Shown here piece by piece: positions 8,041-17,809 of a stretch of 64,000 nucleotides of DNA. The stretch's first letter is position 1. Each line of letters starts with the position of its first letter. The notes under the pieces were generated by a model. That model ran no database searches. It saw only the letters and a program-made list of their open reading frames with translations, and was not told where the DNA came from. This stretch comes from Bacillus sp. UNC41MFS5 (lineage in GTDB: Bacteria > Bacillota > Bacilli > Bacillales_B > DSM-18226). The DNA lies in NCBI RefSeq assembly GCF_000686805.1, contig NZ_KK366018.1:285759-349758 (forward strand), written 5' to 3'. A program made the position numbers and the translations under genes.

Positions 8041-8920
8041 CGGTTGCTCCCTCCAATTCTACATGCGGCGATATCTGAATACGGTGGCGTAGGGCTGGCT
8101 TGGCAACCATTTTGATATCGTCAGGTGTGACGTAATCCCTGCCTGAGAGGTAGGCCCACGCTTGCGCGGCCTTGCCAATCGAAATTCCTGCTCTTGTGCT
8201 AGCCCCGAACCGGATTGCTTCTGCTTTACGAGTTTGCCTGACAATTTTCAACATATAATCTAATACACTTTCACTCACCGTAACTTTTTCAATGTCTCTT
8301 CTAATTCTTAAAAACTCGTCCATATCTAGGATGGCTGAAACTAGGTATTCATCAAATCTGTTCTCAATGACTTGTTTTAAGATCATTTTTTCTTCCTCAA
8401 AGCTTGGAAATTCAATATTTAACTTAAAGAGAAAACGATCCTGCTGTGCTTCGGGAAGTGGGTAGGTCCCTTCAAATTCAATCGGGTTTTGGGTGGCTAC
8501 CACAAAAAACACATCGGGTAATAGATATGATTCCCCTTGGATGGTCACCTGTTTTTCTTCCATTGCTTCTAACAGGGCGGCCTGTGTCTTTGCAGGGGTC
8601 CGGTTAATTTCATCTGCTAATAGGATATTAGTAAAAATCGGCCCCTTTAGCGTTTGGAAGTTGCTCTCCTTCATATTGTAAATCGTGCTCCCTGTAATAT
8701 CACTTGGCAATAAGTCGGGGGTAAATTGGATTCTATTAAAGGTTCCTCCTAATAAATTTGCAAGTGTACGCACCATCTGTGTTTTCCCAGTGCCAGGCAC
8801 TCCTTCTAATAGAACATGCCCACCAGCTAATACAGCAGATAATAATAATTTAAGATTTAGACTTTGTCCTAAAATCCGCTCTTCATATTTATTCAAAAAG
8901 GATGTTAATTCTGTATTCAT
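7991..8920 (-). CDS. MoxR-family AAA+ ATPase
   Basis: 309 residues, full length. Walker A is EGVPGTGKTQM near 40-50, Walker B ILLADEINRTPAKTQAALLEAMEE near 105-130, sensor 1 ATQNPIEFEGTYPLPEAQQDRF near 145-165, and the C-terminal lid contains FGASTRAGISIGKAAQAWAYLSGRDYVTPDDIK. It is a cytoplasmic ATPase predicted to work with the neighbouring DUF58/vWA protein. Its ATGA start overlaps the DUF4350 gene stop, so translation is coupled. Confidence in the family is high; the cellular target is unknown. Confidence 0.93.
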   Translation of the reverse strand: MNTELTSFLNKYEERILGQSLNLKLLLSAVLAGGHVLLEGVPGTGKTQMVRTLANLLGGTFNRIQFTPDLLPSDITGSTIYNMKESNFQTLKGPIFTNILLADEINRTPAKTQAALLEAMEEKQVTIQGESYLLPDVFFVVATQNPIEFEGTYPLPEAQQDRFLFKLNIEFPSFEEEKMILKQVIENRFDEYLVSAILDMDEFLRIRRDIEKVTVSESVLDYMLKIVRQTRKAEAIRFGASTRAGISIGKAAQAWAYLSGRDYVTPDDIKMVAKPALRHRIQISPHVELEGATVDQIIEELVGSVPVPR

Positions 8921-10038
8921 TCTTCCATCTCTCTCCTTAATTGCTCAAGCTTTTTTGACCATAATAAGTATTCTTGTTTTGTGATTGTTTTTTTTTCTAG
9001 AATGTGGACCAAACCTAATATAAATGAGTGGATCTCACTAGCAGGCAATCGAGTCCACTTTTTCTCAATATTACTCATCAGTTCCTGCCATTCTCTATGA
9101 TAGGGAATCTGCCATCGTTCTTGAAGAAGCATCTTGACAAAGTCTGCTTGGATGCTGATGGAATCATGATACCGTTTCCCGCGAAGGTACCAAGCAGCAA
9201 GTGCTTTCAAACCTTCATCACTAAATCGAACCGACTCTTCCCTTGGGACGAAAATAGGTCCAAATCGCTTTCCTTTCGCCCAAAGCCAGAGAATGAGTAA
9301 TAGAATCATTTGTATAACAAGAACTAAAAACCACATTGGGTACACGTTCCAAACGGAAGAGGCATTCTCTTCTCCATGAATGTATTCGTCAAACAGAAGG
9401 GAATCTGATTTTTCTTGATTGAAAAGGTACAATAGCAGAGGTAAATGATCCTTCTTTAAGAGATTCCCATTCGTCATCCACTCAGGGGTAATTCCAACTA
9501 TTAATTGGCCTTTTCCAATCGATCGTTTAACCGCTATCGGACCATCCTGGTCAGAAAGTAATACCCTATCTCCCTTTCTAGATTGCAATCGTAGGTTTGT
9601 ATTTACTTGTGCACGAAAAGATGTTCCGTCCTGCGTGTTTACTCTCAATGACTCACTTGAATTCGTTGCAGTCGTTTTGATGTCAAACATACCTTGTGGA
9701 TTGGTTTGCAACAATAAAATGGTATTGCCGGCTTTCATATAATTGATGTAAGCCTTTATCTCTTCCTTTTCAAAACTAATAGACGGTTCGACCATAATAA
9801 GCAATTGCTGATCTAATCCGGATGACAGTAAATCTGGTGAATGCCTCCAGAGTTTTCCTTTATTTTCCTTTTTGGTATATGTATAAAATGCTTTCACTCC
9901 ATTAGGAGCAGGTGACTCGGACTCGTAATCTGGATAATACTGCGGCTTCGGGGTAGAACTTAAATAACTAAAGACCAAAAATAAACTAAGCAGGATGGAC
10001 AGCCCTATCCAGTTACGCATGTTGGAAAGAGATTTCAT
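8917..10038 (-). CDS. DUF4350 membrane protein
   Basis: About 373 residues, with an N-terminal membrane helix (IGLSILLSLFLVFSYLS) and an extracytoplasmic domain around residues 30-220 containing GVKAFYTYTKKE and SIGKGQLIVGITPEWMTN. A second helix near 235-255 precedes a cytoplasmic tail rich in Trp/Arg. This is the DUF4350 arrangement, a GATase-like extracellular domain of unknown function. The start is ATG at 10038, with AGGGAGGAG 8 nt before it; the codon overlaps the upstream TGA. It is located between DUF4129 and MoxR genes, the usual order for this cluster. Confidence 0.75.
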   Translation of the reverse strand: MKSLSNMRNWIGLSILLSLFLVFSYLSSTPKPQYYPDYESESPAPNGVKAFYTYTKKENKGKLWRHSPDLLSSGLDQQLLIMVEPSISFEKEEIKAYINYMKAGNTILLLQTNPQGMFDIKTTATNSSESLRVNTQDGTSFRAQVNTNLRLQSRKGDRVLLSDQDGPIAVKRSIGKGQLIVGITPEWMTNGNLLKKDHLPLLLYLFNQEKSDSLLFDEYIHGEENASSVWNVYPMWFLVLVIQMILLLILWLWAKGKRFGPIFVPREESVRFSDEGLKALAAWYLRGKRYHDSISIQADFVKMLLQERWQIPYHREWQELMSNIEKKWTRLPASEIHSFILGLVHILEKKTITKQEYLLWSKKLEQLRREMEE

Positions 10039-10673
10039 CAACTATTCTCCTCCCTTAAATCTCCTAGTACCTTCCATACTTCATGATGGAATTGCAAATA
10101 CTCCTCTTTCATCACAGTGCGTTCCCCGTAGGCCACTTCTTCAAAAAGTTGTGCAAACTGAAAAAATTGTTCTGCTATGACCTGATCTACTTTCCTTAGT
10201 TCATCATAATAGTCCCAATTTGTTTTCCAAATTCTTGCCTCAAGCAATCCTTTTTCATGAAGGGAAAGAAGCAATGCTAAAAACAAATGGCGGGTAGATA
10301 ACGTAAAGTCCTCTATCCTCACATGCTTTTCTGCCTCTTCCAAATGTCTTTGCGACGTCCAATTCATTTCCCTCCTCGATTGAAGCGGTTTTTGTTTGCG
10401 AAGGACCTGGTTGCGTCTCATATTTCGAATCACAAAAAAAGCAGCTATTACAAGTAAAAAAACAATTAATACTATGATCGCAATAAGAATGGTGCCTGAC
10501 ACCCTGCTAGCGGAATCGATGGCTGGAAACAATTTCTCCAGTTGCGTGGCAATCCATTCTTTTGCTTTATCCCACCAGGTGGCAAATAATCCTTTTGATT
10601 CGTAATAAACTGTATATTCTTTTCTTTTTAATATTTCTTCAAGGTCACCTCGTGCCTTGTCTGTATTGAACAT
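10038..10673 (-). CDS. DUF4129 membrane protein
   Basis: About 211 residues: a short extracytoplasmic N-terminus (NTDKARGDLEEILKRKEY), one membrane helix (TILIAIIVLIVFLLVIAAFFVI) and a cytoplasmic C-terminal DUF4129 segment (LFLALLLSLHEKGLLEARIWKTNWDYYDEL ... FEEVAYGERTVMKEEY). DUF4129 is commonly the C-terminal part of transglutaminase-like proteins linked to MoxR/DUF58; here it is separate. The start is uncertain among 10685 (TTG), 10679 and 10673 (ATG); the last is chosen for GGTGATG spacing. Its coding strand carries the 13-mer GGTGTCAGGCACC, discussed as a finding. Confidence 0.68.
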   Translation of the reverse strand: MFNTDKARGDLEEILKRKEYTVYYESKGLFATWWDKAKEWIATQLEKLFPAIDSASRVSGTILIAIIVLIVFLLVIAAFFVIRNMRRNQVLRKQKPLQSRREMNWTSQRHLEEAEKHVRIEDFTLSTRHLFLALLLSLHEKGLLEARIWKTNWDYYDELRKVDQVIAEQFFQFAQLFEEVAYGERTVMKEEYLQFHHEVWKVLGDLREENS

Positions 10674-10702
10674 AATCATCACCAAACATAATAGGTTATT
10701 TA

Positions 10703-11617
10703 TTAAATTGTTTTGAATTCTTCTATCATTTCTTTTAAATCGTCTGCATCATGTCGAGTCTTGGCATCCATATACATAACCCCATAGCCCACAGAGAAAA
10801 TCATAGTCGTCACTAAGGTGACAAAGTTTGAAATCAATGTTAGCAACACACTATTGCCCAAAACCATGCCCAAAGTCATTTGAACACCAAAACTAACACA
10901 AGAAATAATTAAATAAAAGACGATATAAAGTCCCAGCAATACCCATGTACGCTTCCTAGTTAATCTCCAACTTCTTCCCAAACCTGGGGAAACTTTATCA
11001 AGGACAACAGAACCAAAATAAAAGCTCCATCGGGTTAACAATAGTCCTACGAGAACGGTAAAGCAGAGAAACAGGACCACTCCTAGCAGAATTCCTCCAA
11101 CCGGATTTACTGAGGTCGCAACTACAGCCCCTGTGAATGCGACAATTGCGATTGGAAGAATGATAATCCCTACGGTAATTAGGCCAAATAAAATACTGCT
11201 GCCGATAATTGGCCAAAATCGGGAAAAGGCCTCTTTAATGACTGACCCCACCGTATATTCTTCATTTCGGCGGACATGATTGATGGTAAAGAGAATGGCT
11301 GCCTCGGCGACAGGTGCCAAGATCGCACTTACTATACCAATGATGATTAAGCCAATGTCTGCACCCAAGTTGCCGGTATCAAATGTTCCTGTCTCTTCAA
11401 AACTGGTAAGAATTTGCTCAAACCACTCCCCGCCGCTGCCAACTTCTCTAAAAAAACTAGTTCCAGAACTGAGTTGCAGGATTGCTTGAACTAAGTAAAC
11501 AGGACCCATAAAGATCAGTAATATCATGAAAAAGTCCTTAAAGCGGTTTTTTGTTAGGTGAAAGGTATGGTCAAGTATTTCTCCAAATCCTTTTGGTGTT
11601 GAAAACTTTTTATCCAA
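10703..11617 (-). CDS. Polytopic membrane protein, GlpQ-membrane-domain/DUF975-like
   Basis: About 304 residues with six hydrophobic segments. The N-terminus (KKFSTPKGFGEILDHTFHLTKNRFKDFF) and the long central helices resemble the membrane domain attached to some glycerophosphodiester phosphodiesterases and YciC-type proteins. No catalytic domain is present. The start is TTG at 11617: AGGAGG lies 9 nt before it, whereas an ATG at 11641 would put that same Shine-Dalgarno inside the coding region. It is the first gene of the five-gene MoxR operon, 29 nt upstream of the DUF4129 start. Confidence 0.65.
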   Translation of the reverse strand: MDKKFSTPKGFGEILDHTFHLTKNRFKDFFMILLIFMGPVYLVQAILQLSSGTSFFREVGSGGEWFEQILTSFEETGTFDTGNLGADIGLIIIGIVSAILAPVAEAAILFTINHVRRNEEYTVGSVIKEAFSRFWPIIGSSILFGLITVGIIILPIAIVAFTGAVVATSVNPVGGILLGVVLFLCFTVLVGLLLTRWSFYFGSVVLDKVSPGLGRSWRLTRKRTWVLLGLYIVFYLIISCVSFGVQMTLGMVLGNSVLLTLISNFVTLVTTMIFSVGYGVMYMDAKTRHDADDLKEMIEEFKTI

Positions 11618-11848
11618 CGTTGAAACCCTCCTAAATATCATTATGAATATGCCTATTTTATCATTATTCAGATATATTTAGTGTAAAAAGATGTAAATGA
11701 ACGGAAATTATGGATTACTTTACTAAGAGGTGAGTTAATTTTCGAATAAGATTCGATATTTTGTCCAAAGATAAATAATGGTTTGGAGTTTTTTACATAT
11801 TAATGAATGAAAGGTACTAGAATGGACAGAAGGTTGAGGTGAAAAAAC

Positions 11849-13369
11849 ATGGGGTGGATATGGAATAAAAACACAAAGGATTACTTTATCGTTGATCAAA
11901 AACTAACCATTGAAAGGAAACCGACAATGGTTTCTGTCATTACCCCCGTTTATAACGCGGAAAAATCACTAAGAAAAACCATCAATTCGGTTGTTAATCA
12001 ATCACTCGGCATGGATCAAATCGAGTATATATTAATCGATGATTGTTCCTCAGACTCCTCTAGAGAAATCCTATTAGAATACTCTGCGAAATACGCGAAC
12101 ATCATTGTTGTTTTCTTGAAAAAAAATTCGGGCACACCTGGCCGCCCCCGAAATATCGGAATCCAATTGGCGCGCTCTAATTATATTTCGTTCCTAGATG
12201 CTGATGATTGGCTTGAACCTAACGGCTTGGAAGTATTATCGTCCATCTTAACAGAAACCGGCGATGATTATGCAGTAGGGAAAACTATACAGGTTACACC
12301 AAAAGGGATGTCTATAGTCGGTGAACATGAATCTTGTAAAGAAAGACGAAGTGTATCACCCATATCAATTCCACATATATTTCATCATTTAGGACCACGA
12401 GCACGCATGATCAAAACGAGCATCATAAAAGACAAACAAATTTTATTTCCCGAAATGAAATTTGCAGAAGACAAGCAATTTTTTATTGATGTACTGACTC
12501 ATTGCCAAACAATTTCAACGACAGTGGAACCAATTTATTATTTAAATCGGTTAGATAACCAAGATACTCGACTAACAAATCAAACCAATATTATCCAAAA
12601 GACCAATTGTAATCTCAAAGTGATTAATCATATTATAAAAAAAGAATTGGATATAGAAAAACAGAAAATGGTTTTAAACCGACTCTATGAATTTGATTCG
12701 ATTACGAGATTTTTTAATACACCACATTTTCAAAAAACGAGGTTGAAGCGCGTCTATTATTATAAGTTCAACCAAGTGTTAAAGACAACAAAGAAATTAG
12801 ATTATGAGTTTTCAGAGGAATTTTTCCATCCAATGAACAAAGTCGTTTATCACTTATTTCGTGATAAGAATTATAAAGACCTTGAAACTCTTTTCGCCTG
12901 GGAAAAGCAGCAGAAAATAAAAGATGTCATGATCAAAGATCATCTCCCCTACGTGGTTGTTCCGTTCTTAGAGGACAAATATAAATATATGCGCATACCC
13001 ATGCATTCTGAGTTGAAGGAAGAATTCTTGGATAAGGATAAATATTATCTTAAATTTAAGGTGTTTGGAGATCATCTTGATACACTTACACACGGACTGA
13101 TTCGGGATTCAAAGAATGCCTTGCTTGAATCTTCCCTTCCCGTAAGCTTAGATGAAAGCGGGAATGGAACATTAGAACTGGATTTAGAGCTATTAAGCCA
13201 GTTGCCGGCAGAAAATTACTCCATTTTTTTACGCTTTAATGATTACTTGAAAATTAACATCAGAAAACCTAATCAAAGCAAGAATAAATATCAATATAAA
13301 AACCGGGAATATACTTTTTACGATACTATCTTCTCAAACATCGGCTTAAAAATTTCTTCTATAAAATAA
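11849..13369 (+). CDS. Family 2 glycosyltransferase (TarS-like architecture)
   Basis: 506 residues. The GT2/GT-A domain occupies about residues 27-260: VSVITPVYNAEKSLRKTINS, the nucleotide-binding IDDCSSDSS, GRPRNIGIQLA and the DxD-type LDADDW metal site. The remaining 240 residues form an alpha-rich then beta-rich region, like teichoic-acid glycosyltransferases such as TarS. Addition of a sugar to a wall polymer is the likely role; the acceptor is inferred. No signal peptide, so cytoplasmic. It is monocistronic, with GAGGTG 7 nt before ATG and a strong terminator. Confidence 0.8.
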   Translation: MGWIWNKNTKDYFIVDQKLTIERKPTMVSVITPVYNAEKSLRKTINSVVNQSLGMDQIEYILIDDCSSDSSREILLEYSAKYANIIVVFLKKNSGTPGRPRNIGIQLARSNYISFLDADDWLEPNGLEVLSSILTETGDDYAVGKTIQVTPKGMSIVGEHESCKERRSVSPISIPHIFHHLGPRARMIKTSIIKDKQILFPEMKFAEDKQFFIDVLTHCQTISTTVEPIYYLNRLDNQDTRLTNQTNIIQKTNCNLKVINHIIKKELDIEKQKMVLNRLYEFDSITRFFNTPHFQKTRLKRVYYYKFNQVLKTTKKLDYEFSEEFFHPMNKVVYHLFRDKNYKDLETLFAWEKQQKIKDVMIKDHLPYVVVPFLEDKYKYMRIPMHSELKEEFLDKDKYYLKFKVFGDHLDTLTHGLIRDSKNALLESSLPVSLDESGNGTLELDLELLSQLPAENYSIFLRFNDYLKINIRKPNQSKNKYQYKNREYTFYDTIFSNIGLKISSIK

Positions 13370-13398
13370 GGGACAGTGAGTGACTGTCCCTTTTTTTG
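13369..13398 (+). terminator. Bidirectional terminator
   Basis: AGGGACAGT pairs with ACTGTCCCT over a 5-nt loop, followed by a run of T on the plus strand. The minus strand also exits into TTATTTTAT, so it can serve capA too. Confidence 0.88.
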
Positions 13399-13403
13399 AA
13401 CAT

Positions 13404-14582
13404 TCAGTTTTCTGATTTTACAACCTGGTCATTATTTTCATATACCAACCAATCAGAGCCCTTGATTTTGTTGGAACCATCAATAATTTTTTGCTTAACT
13501 CTTTTCTTTTCTGAACCGGTTAATAATGTTGGTCGATAATCATTCCTTGAGGAAACCGAAGAAATTGAAAATGGAACAACATTGATTTCTTTCACATTAG
13601 ATAGAACTCCATCTTTCAAATGAAAGGTTTGCTGAAAAACAAAGGTATCCTTGTCACTTGGGTTGCTATTTCCACCAAACATAAAGTTGCCGAGACTATA
13701 TACAATAAATTTCCCTTTATATTCTTCAATTCCTTGGACCACATGTGGGTGGTGACCAAGAATAAGGTCTGCACCATGATCGATCGTAAACCGGGCCAAC
13801 GACTGTTGCGAACTGTCAGGGACATAATGGCGTTCACTGCCCCAATGATAATGTACGAGAATGATCTGCGCTCCTTGCGCTCGCAGCTCTTTAATATCTT
13901 TCTCCACTTGACTGCGTATTTCTTGTGTATCCGACCAACCCTCATACCCTAGGGCACCAATCTTCGTATCTTTTACGGTTGTAATAAATTTATGATCATA
14001 CCCAAAATAACCAATGTTCTCCTTGTCCAGAGATGTCATTGTATCCTGATAGCCTTTATCCAGGTAATCATGGATATGATTGTTGGCTAAATTAACAGCC
14101 TCAATTCCACCCAATTTTAGAATTTCCGCATAAGATGGATCTCCTTTAAAGCGAAATGTTTTCACTGCTTTTTGGGTCGCATTTGTTAATGTTGTTTCCA
14201 AATTGACCGTTGTAAAATCATCATTTACAAAAATATTATCCAAGCCTTTGACAAAATACCGCAGTCCATTGTCATCAGCTGCCTTGATGAATGAACTACT
14301 ATAATTAAACGATTCGTCTGACCCAAGTGTAAAATCCCCAGCTGCACTAATTTTAATCGCTGTTTCCTTGACGGGTTCTGGCTTAATTTCTTCCTTAATT
14401 ACCTCTTTTTTTACCTTTTCAACCGTTTTTTCATTATGCTTGGATATTTTCGCAGCAGAATTCTCTTTCTTCATACTGCTGTTCAAATAATAACCTCCAG
14501 CAATCAGCAACACGACTACAAGAATGAGAATGGGGAGAAATGATTTCTTCCGTCCTCGTTTTTTGTCTTTTCTACTCTCCAT
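13404..14582 (-). CDS. CapA/PgsA family metallophosphatase-fold protein
   Basis: 392 residues. A very basic N-terminus and one signal-anchor helix (SFLPILILVVVLLIAGGYYL) are followed by a Lys/Glu-rich linker and a CapA domain from about residue 90. Metal-fold motifs: SAAGDFTLGSDESF, NLETTLTN, NLANNHIHDYLDKG, ILVHYHWGSERHYVP and LILGHHPHVVQGIEEYKGKFIVYSLGNFMFGG. The family includes PgsA/CapA of poly-gamma-glutamate capsule export, but no pgsB, pgsC or pgsD lies here. This solitary version may act on another surface polymer. It would be exposed outside the membrane. Confidence 0.85.
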   Translation of the reverse strand: MESRKDKKRGRKKSFLPILILVVVLLIAGGYYLNSSMKKENSAAKISKHNEKTVEKVKKEVIKEEIKPEPVKETAIKISAAGDFTLGSDESFNYSSSFIKAADDNGLRYFVKGLDNIFVNDDFTTVNLETTLTNATQKAVKTFRFKGDPSYAEILKLGGIEAVNLANNHIHDYLDKGYQDTMTSLDKENIGYFGYDHKFITTVKDTKIGALGYEGWSDTQEIRSQVEKDIKELRAQGAQIILVHYHWGSERHYVPDSSQQSLARFTIDHGADLILGHHPHVVQGIEEYKGKFIVYSLGNFMFGGNSNPSDKDTFVFQQTFHLKDGVLSNVKEINVVPFSISSVSSRNDYRPTLLTGSEKKRVKQKIIDGSNKIKGSDWLVYENNDQVVKSEN

Positions 14583-14659
14583 AATCCAAATGACCCCTTT
14601 TATTTACTTAACTTTCCTTATTTTACAATGAGTTCATCTATTACACTATAAAAAAATAT

Positions 14660-14695
14660 ACCCACGGCCATCTTCAGAAGAAGAAAGTCATGGGT
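14660..14695 (-). terminator. Terminator after pepF
   Basis: On the minus strand ACCCATGACTTTCTTC pairs, with G-U wobbles, with GAAGATGGCCGTGGGT, then TATATTTTTTT follows. Confidence 0.7.
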
Positions 14696-14714
14696 CTTAA
14701 AGGGTGGATTATTT

Positions 14715-16502
14715 CTATATACGTGAGAATTCCTCTACTAATTCACCAAAACGTTTAAGTGAGTTTTCAATTGGGGATGGTGTCGTAAGATCGACGCCGG
14801 TCTTCTTTAACAATTCAAGTGGATAGTCCGAACTGCCGCTCTTTAAGAATTCTAAATAGGAAGATAATGTTTCTTGGTCCCCTTCAAGAATCTTCGTGGC
14901 CAAGTGAATCGCGGACGCAAATCCCGTTGCATACTTATAAACATAGAATGGGCGGTAAAAATGAGGGATTCTTGACCAGCCAAATTTTACTTCTTCATCG
15001 AAGACAACTTCCTCCCCATTATATTCTCGGAATAATGTCTCATAAGTTTGGTTAAATACTTCCACATTCAGCGGCATTCCTTTTTCAGCCATTTCATGGG
15101 TCTTCATCTCAAACTCAGAAAACATGACTTGGGTAAAAAAAGTCCCCTTAAATTGATCAATGAAATGATTCACTAAATGCTTCCGTACATCAGGGTTTTT
15201 CTCATTGTTTAATAAGTAGTTAATTAACAACACTTCATTTACCGTTGATGCCACTTCTGCCACAAAAATGCTGTACCTGGCAGTGATTTGCGGTTGATGC
15301 TGGGAACTTAATCGGCTGTGGACACCATGCCCGCATTCATGGACCAACGTGAATAAACTATCTAAATCATCTTGATGATTTAATAGGATATAGGGATGGA
15401 CACCGTACACTCCAAGATTATAGGCACCTGACCGCTTCCCTGGTGTTTCTCTAACATCTAGATACCGTGCTTCTTTAAACTCCTTCAGGATATTCACATA
15501 GTCCTCACCAAGTGGTGCTAAAGCTTTGCACATGGTATCATAAGCTTCCTCATAAGAAATGACTTGCTTCACGCCGCTAACAAGCGGGACACTCATATCA
15601 TATTGACGAAGTTCATCCAGATTCAATTTTTCCTTGCGAATCCGTGAATATTGATGAAGCGGCTGAATATTTTGTTTCGTTGTTTTGATTAAATTCTCAT
15701 AGACCTCTTTTGGTACGTTATCCCCAAACAGGGATTTTTCCAACGCGGAAGGGTATTGACGTATTTTAGCCGTAGTCACATTATTTTTAATGGCAGCTGA
15801 GAGTGTAGCTGCAATCGAATTTTTTAACTGCAAGTAGGGCTGATAATATGCCTTGTATGCTTCTCTTCGTTTTTCACGGTCTGTTTCTTCAATTAATTTG
15901 GAGTACATTCCCCTCGTTAATTCCACACGTTCCCCGTTTTCACTGGTTACTTCCCCGAATTTAATATCTGCGTTATTGATCATGCCAAAAATATTCCCTG
16001 GAGCCGAGAGGGCTTCCCCTAACTGGGAAAGGACAGCTTCTTGTTCTTTAGTTAATACATGTTGCTTGTAACGGAAGGACTCCCATAAGTCCTCTTCAAA
16101 GTAATCCAGCTTCTTTTCTGATTTTATGTATCCTGATAATGTTTCTTCATCTAGGCTTAATAAATAAGGCATAAAGAAAGAGGTCGAAGCACTGACTTTT
16201 ACACTTAGCTGTTTCGCTCGATCTAAGTGGGACTGTGCTTGGGTATCCCTTGTATTTTGATCCACACTCAACATCGCATAAGCATAAACCTTGTTAAAAA
16301 TAAAAGATAATTCTTCTCGTTGAATAAGGTATTGATACAATGAGTGGCCATCCTGAATCGTTCCATCATATTGTTTCAGGTTTTTTGCCATTTCTTCTAT
16401 ACTAAGAAGATCCTCTTCCCATTTACTCATATCGGAATAAATATCGTCTAAATTCCACTTTTCATGCGTGGGTACTTCATTTCTATTGGTATAGGTCACC
16501 AT
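14715..16502 (-). CDS. pepF: Oligoendopeptidase F (M3B)
   Basis: 595 residues, the family length. The zinc site is LVHECGHGVHSRL near residue 385, with the third ligand Glu downstream in ISIFVAEVASTVNEV. The N-terminal helical lobe (NLDDIYSDMSKWEEDLL) and the GVYGVHPYILLNHQDDLDSLF stretch are also typical. It is a cytoplasmic metallopeptidase cutting oligopeptides of about 6-18 residues. GAAGGGAG precedes the ATG. Monocistronic, with terminators at both ends of the unit. Confidence 0.95.
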   Translation of the reverse strand: MVTYTNRNEVPTHEKWNLDDIYSDMSKWEEDLLSIEEMAKNLKQYDGTIQDGHSLYQYLIQREELSFIFNKVYAYAMLSVDQNTRDTQAQSHLDRAKQLSVKVSASTSFFMPYLLSLDEETLSGYIKSEKKLDYFEEDLWESFRYKQHVLTKEQEAVLSQLGEALSAPGNIFGMINNADIKFGEVTSENGERVELTRGMYSKLIEETDREKRREAYKAYYQPYLQLKNSIAATLSAAIKNNVTTAKIRQYPSALEKSLFGDNVPKEVYENLIKTTKQNIQPLHQYSRIRKEKLNLDELRQYDMSVPLVSGVKQVISYEEAYDTMCKALAPLGEDYVNILKEFKEARYLDVRETPGKRSGAYNLGVYGVHPYILLNHQDDLDSLFTLVHECGHGVHSRLSSQHQPQITARYSIFVAEVASTVNEVLLINYLLNNEKNPDVRKHLVNHFIDQFKGTFFTQVMFSEFEMKTHEMAEKGMPLNVEVFNQTYETLFREYNGEEVVFDEEVKFGWSRIPHFYRPFYVYKYATGFASAIHLATKILEGDQETLSSYLEFLKSGSSDYPLELLKKTGVDLTTPSPIENSLKRFGELVEEFSRI

Positions 16503-16594
16503 TTATATATCCGCTCCCTTCTATGTAAACCGTATTTATACTCTTATCATAATCAATATATTCCAGAATTCCTATAACAAACCAAAAAACATAA

Positions 16595-16626
16595 GAAAAA
16601 CAGGCCACCGCAATGACCTGTTTTTC
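16595..16626 (-). terminator. Terminator after trhO
   Basis: GAAAAACAGG pairs with CCTGTTTTTC over a 12-nt loop; the minus strand exits through TTTTTC. Confidence 0.75.
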
Positions 16627-16636
16627 ATTAAAATAA

Positions 16637-17602
16637 TTATTTGATTAACTCTTTTTCTTTCTCAATGACAGCCAATCTTTGCGCTACCTCTTCTTCGCTT
16701 AAACCATGCTGTGCTACATAACGGTTGCGAGGATGAACACGGCATTCGTGTGAACAGCTTCGTAAGTGCTTATGTTCGTTCTCCTCAGAGCAAAGAATTT
16801 TACGATTACATTCTGGGTTGGCACAATTCACGTAGCGTTCACATGGTTCGCCACTGTAAAAATCTTTCCCAACAACCACATGCTCTTTTTGGTTAACAGG
16901 AACACTAATGCGCTCATCAAACACATAGAGTTGACCATCCCATAAGTCTCCCTGTACTTCGGGATCTTTACCATAAGTAACGATTCCACCCTCAAGCTGT
17001 GATACATCTTCAAAACCTTCTTGAAGCAGCCAACCGGAGAATTTTTCACAGCGAATCCCACCAGTACAATAAGTAAGAATCTTTTTTCCTTCAAACTCCT
17101 GTTTATTTTCTCGAATCCATTGTGGCAGATCACGGAAGTTAAGAATATCCGGACGGACAGCTCCTCGAAAATGACCTAGATCAAACTCATAATCATTTCG
17201 TGCATCAATAACAACTGTATCTTCATCTTGCATTGCCTCAAAAAATTCCTTTGGCTTCAAATGCTTGCCTGTTTGCACATTCGGATTGACGTCATCTTCC
17301 AAACGCAAAGTAACTAACTCTGGTCTGAACCGAACTTTCATCTTTTTGAAGGCATGCTCAGACGCTTCATCAATTTTAAAAATAGTACCTGCGAACAAAG
17401 GATGTTCATACATATATGCCATATACGCGTCAGTTTGTTCAATGGTGCCTGACACCGTACCATTAATTCCTTCAGCAGCAATGATAATTCGGCCTTTGAG
17501 GCCAAGTTCATTACAGAATTGAAGATGTTCCTGAGTCACTTCCTCAGGATTCTCTATGGTTACATATTTATAGTACAATAACACTCTAAAGTCTTGATTC
17601 AT
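16637..17602 (-). CDS. trhO: tRNA uridine(34) hydroxylase (rhodanese domain)
   Basis: About 321 residues from the ATG at 17602, chosen because AAGGTGG sits just upstream. The N-terminal acylphosphatase-like domain contains GINGTVSGT. The rhodanese domain contains [18 protein letters not shown] and the active-site loop [14 protein letters not shown]. The C-terminus is Cys-rich ([28 protein letters not shown]), a probable metal-binding part. TrhO (YceA in E. coli, YbfQ in B. subtilis) makes 5-hydroxyuridine at the tRNA wobble position using O2. The GTVSGT codons contain the repeated 13-mer described in the findings. Confidence 0.93.
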   Translation of the reverse strand: MNQDFRVLLYYKYVTIENPEEVTQEHLQFCNELGLKGRIIIAAEGINGTVSGTIEQTDAYMAYMYEHPLFAGTIFKIDEASEHAFKKMKVRFRPELVTLRLEDDVNPNVQTGKHLKPKEFFEAMQDEDTVVIDARNDYEFDLGHFRGAVRPDILNFRDLPQWIRENKQEFEGKKILTYCTGGIRCEKFSGWLLQEGFEDVSQLEGGIVTYGKDPEVQGDLWDGQLYVFDERISVPVNQKEHVVVGKDFYSGEPCERYVNCANPECNRKILCSEENEHKHLRSCSHECRVHPRNRYVAQHGLSEEEVAQRLAVIEKEKELIK

Positions 17603-17809
17603 GGTTACCACCTTACAAATTTTTATATATAAAAAACACTAGGTTTTTAACATTAACCTTATGATTATAGCAAAAAGAAACATCTGAATTCAAATTTTTT
17701 CACTTCCCAATGGCGGCAATTCTTGCATAGGTGGATATTACCAACCTTCTTACATCGCTTTTTCTGTTACAATTTTTTAAGTGAGAAATAATAGGGAGGA
17801 CCAATAACT

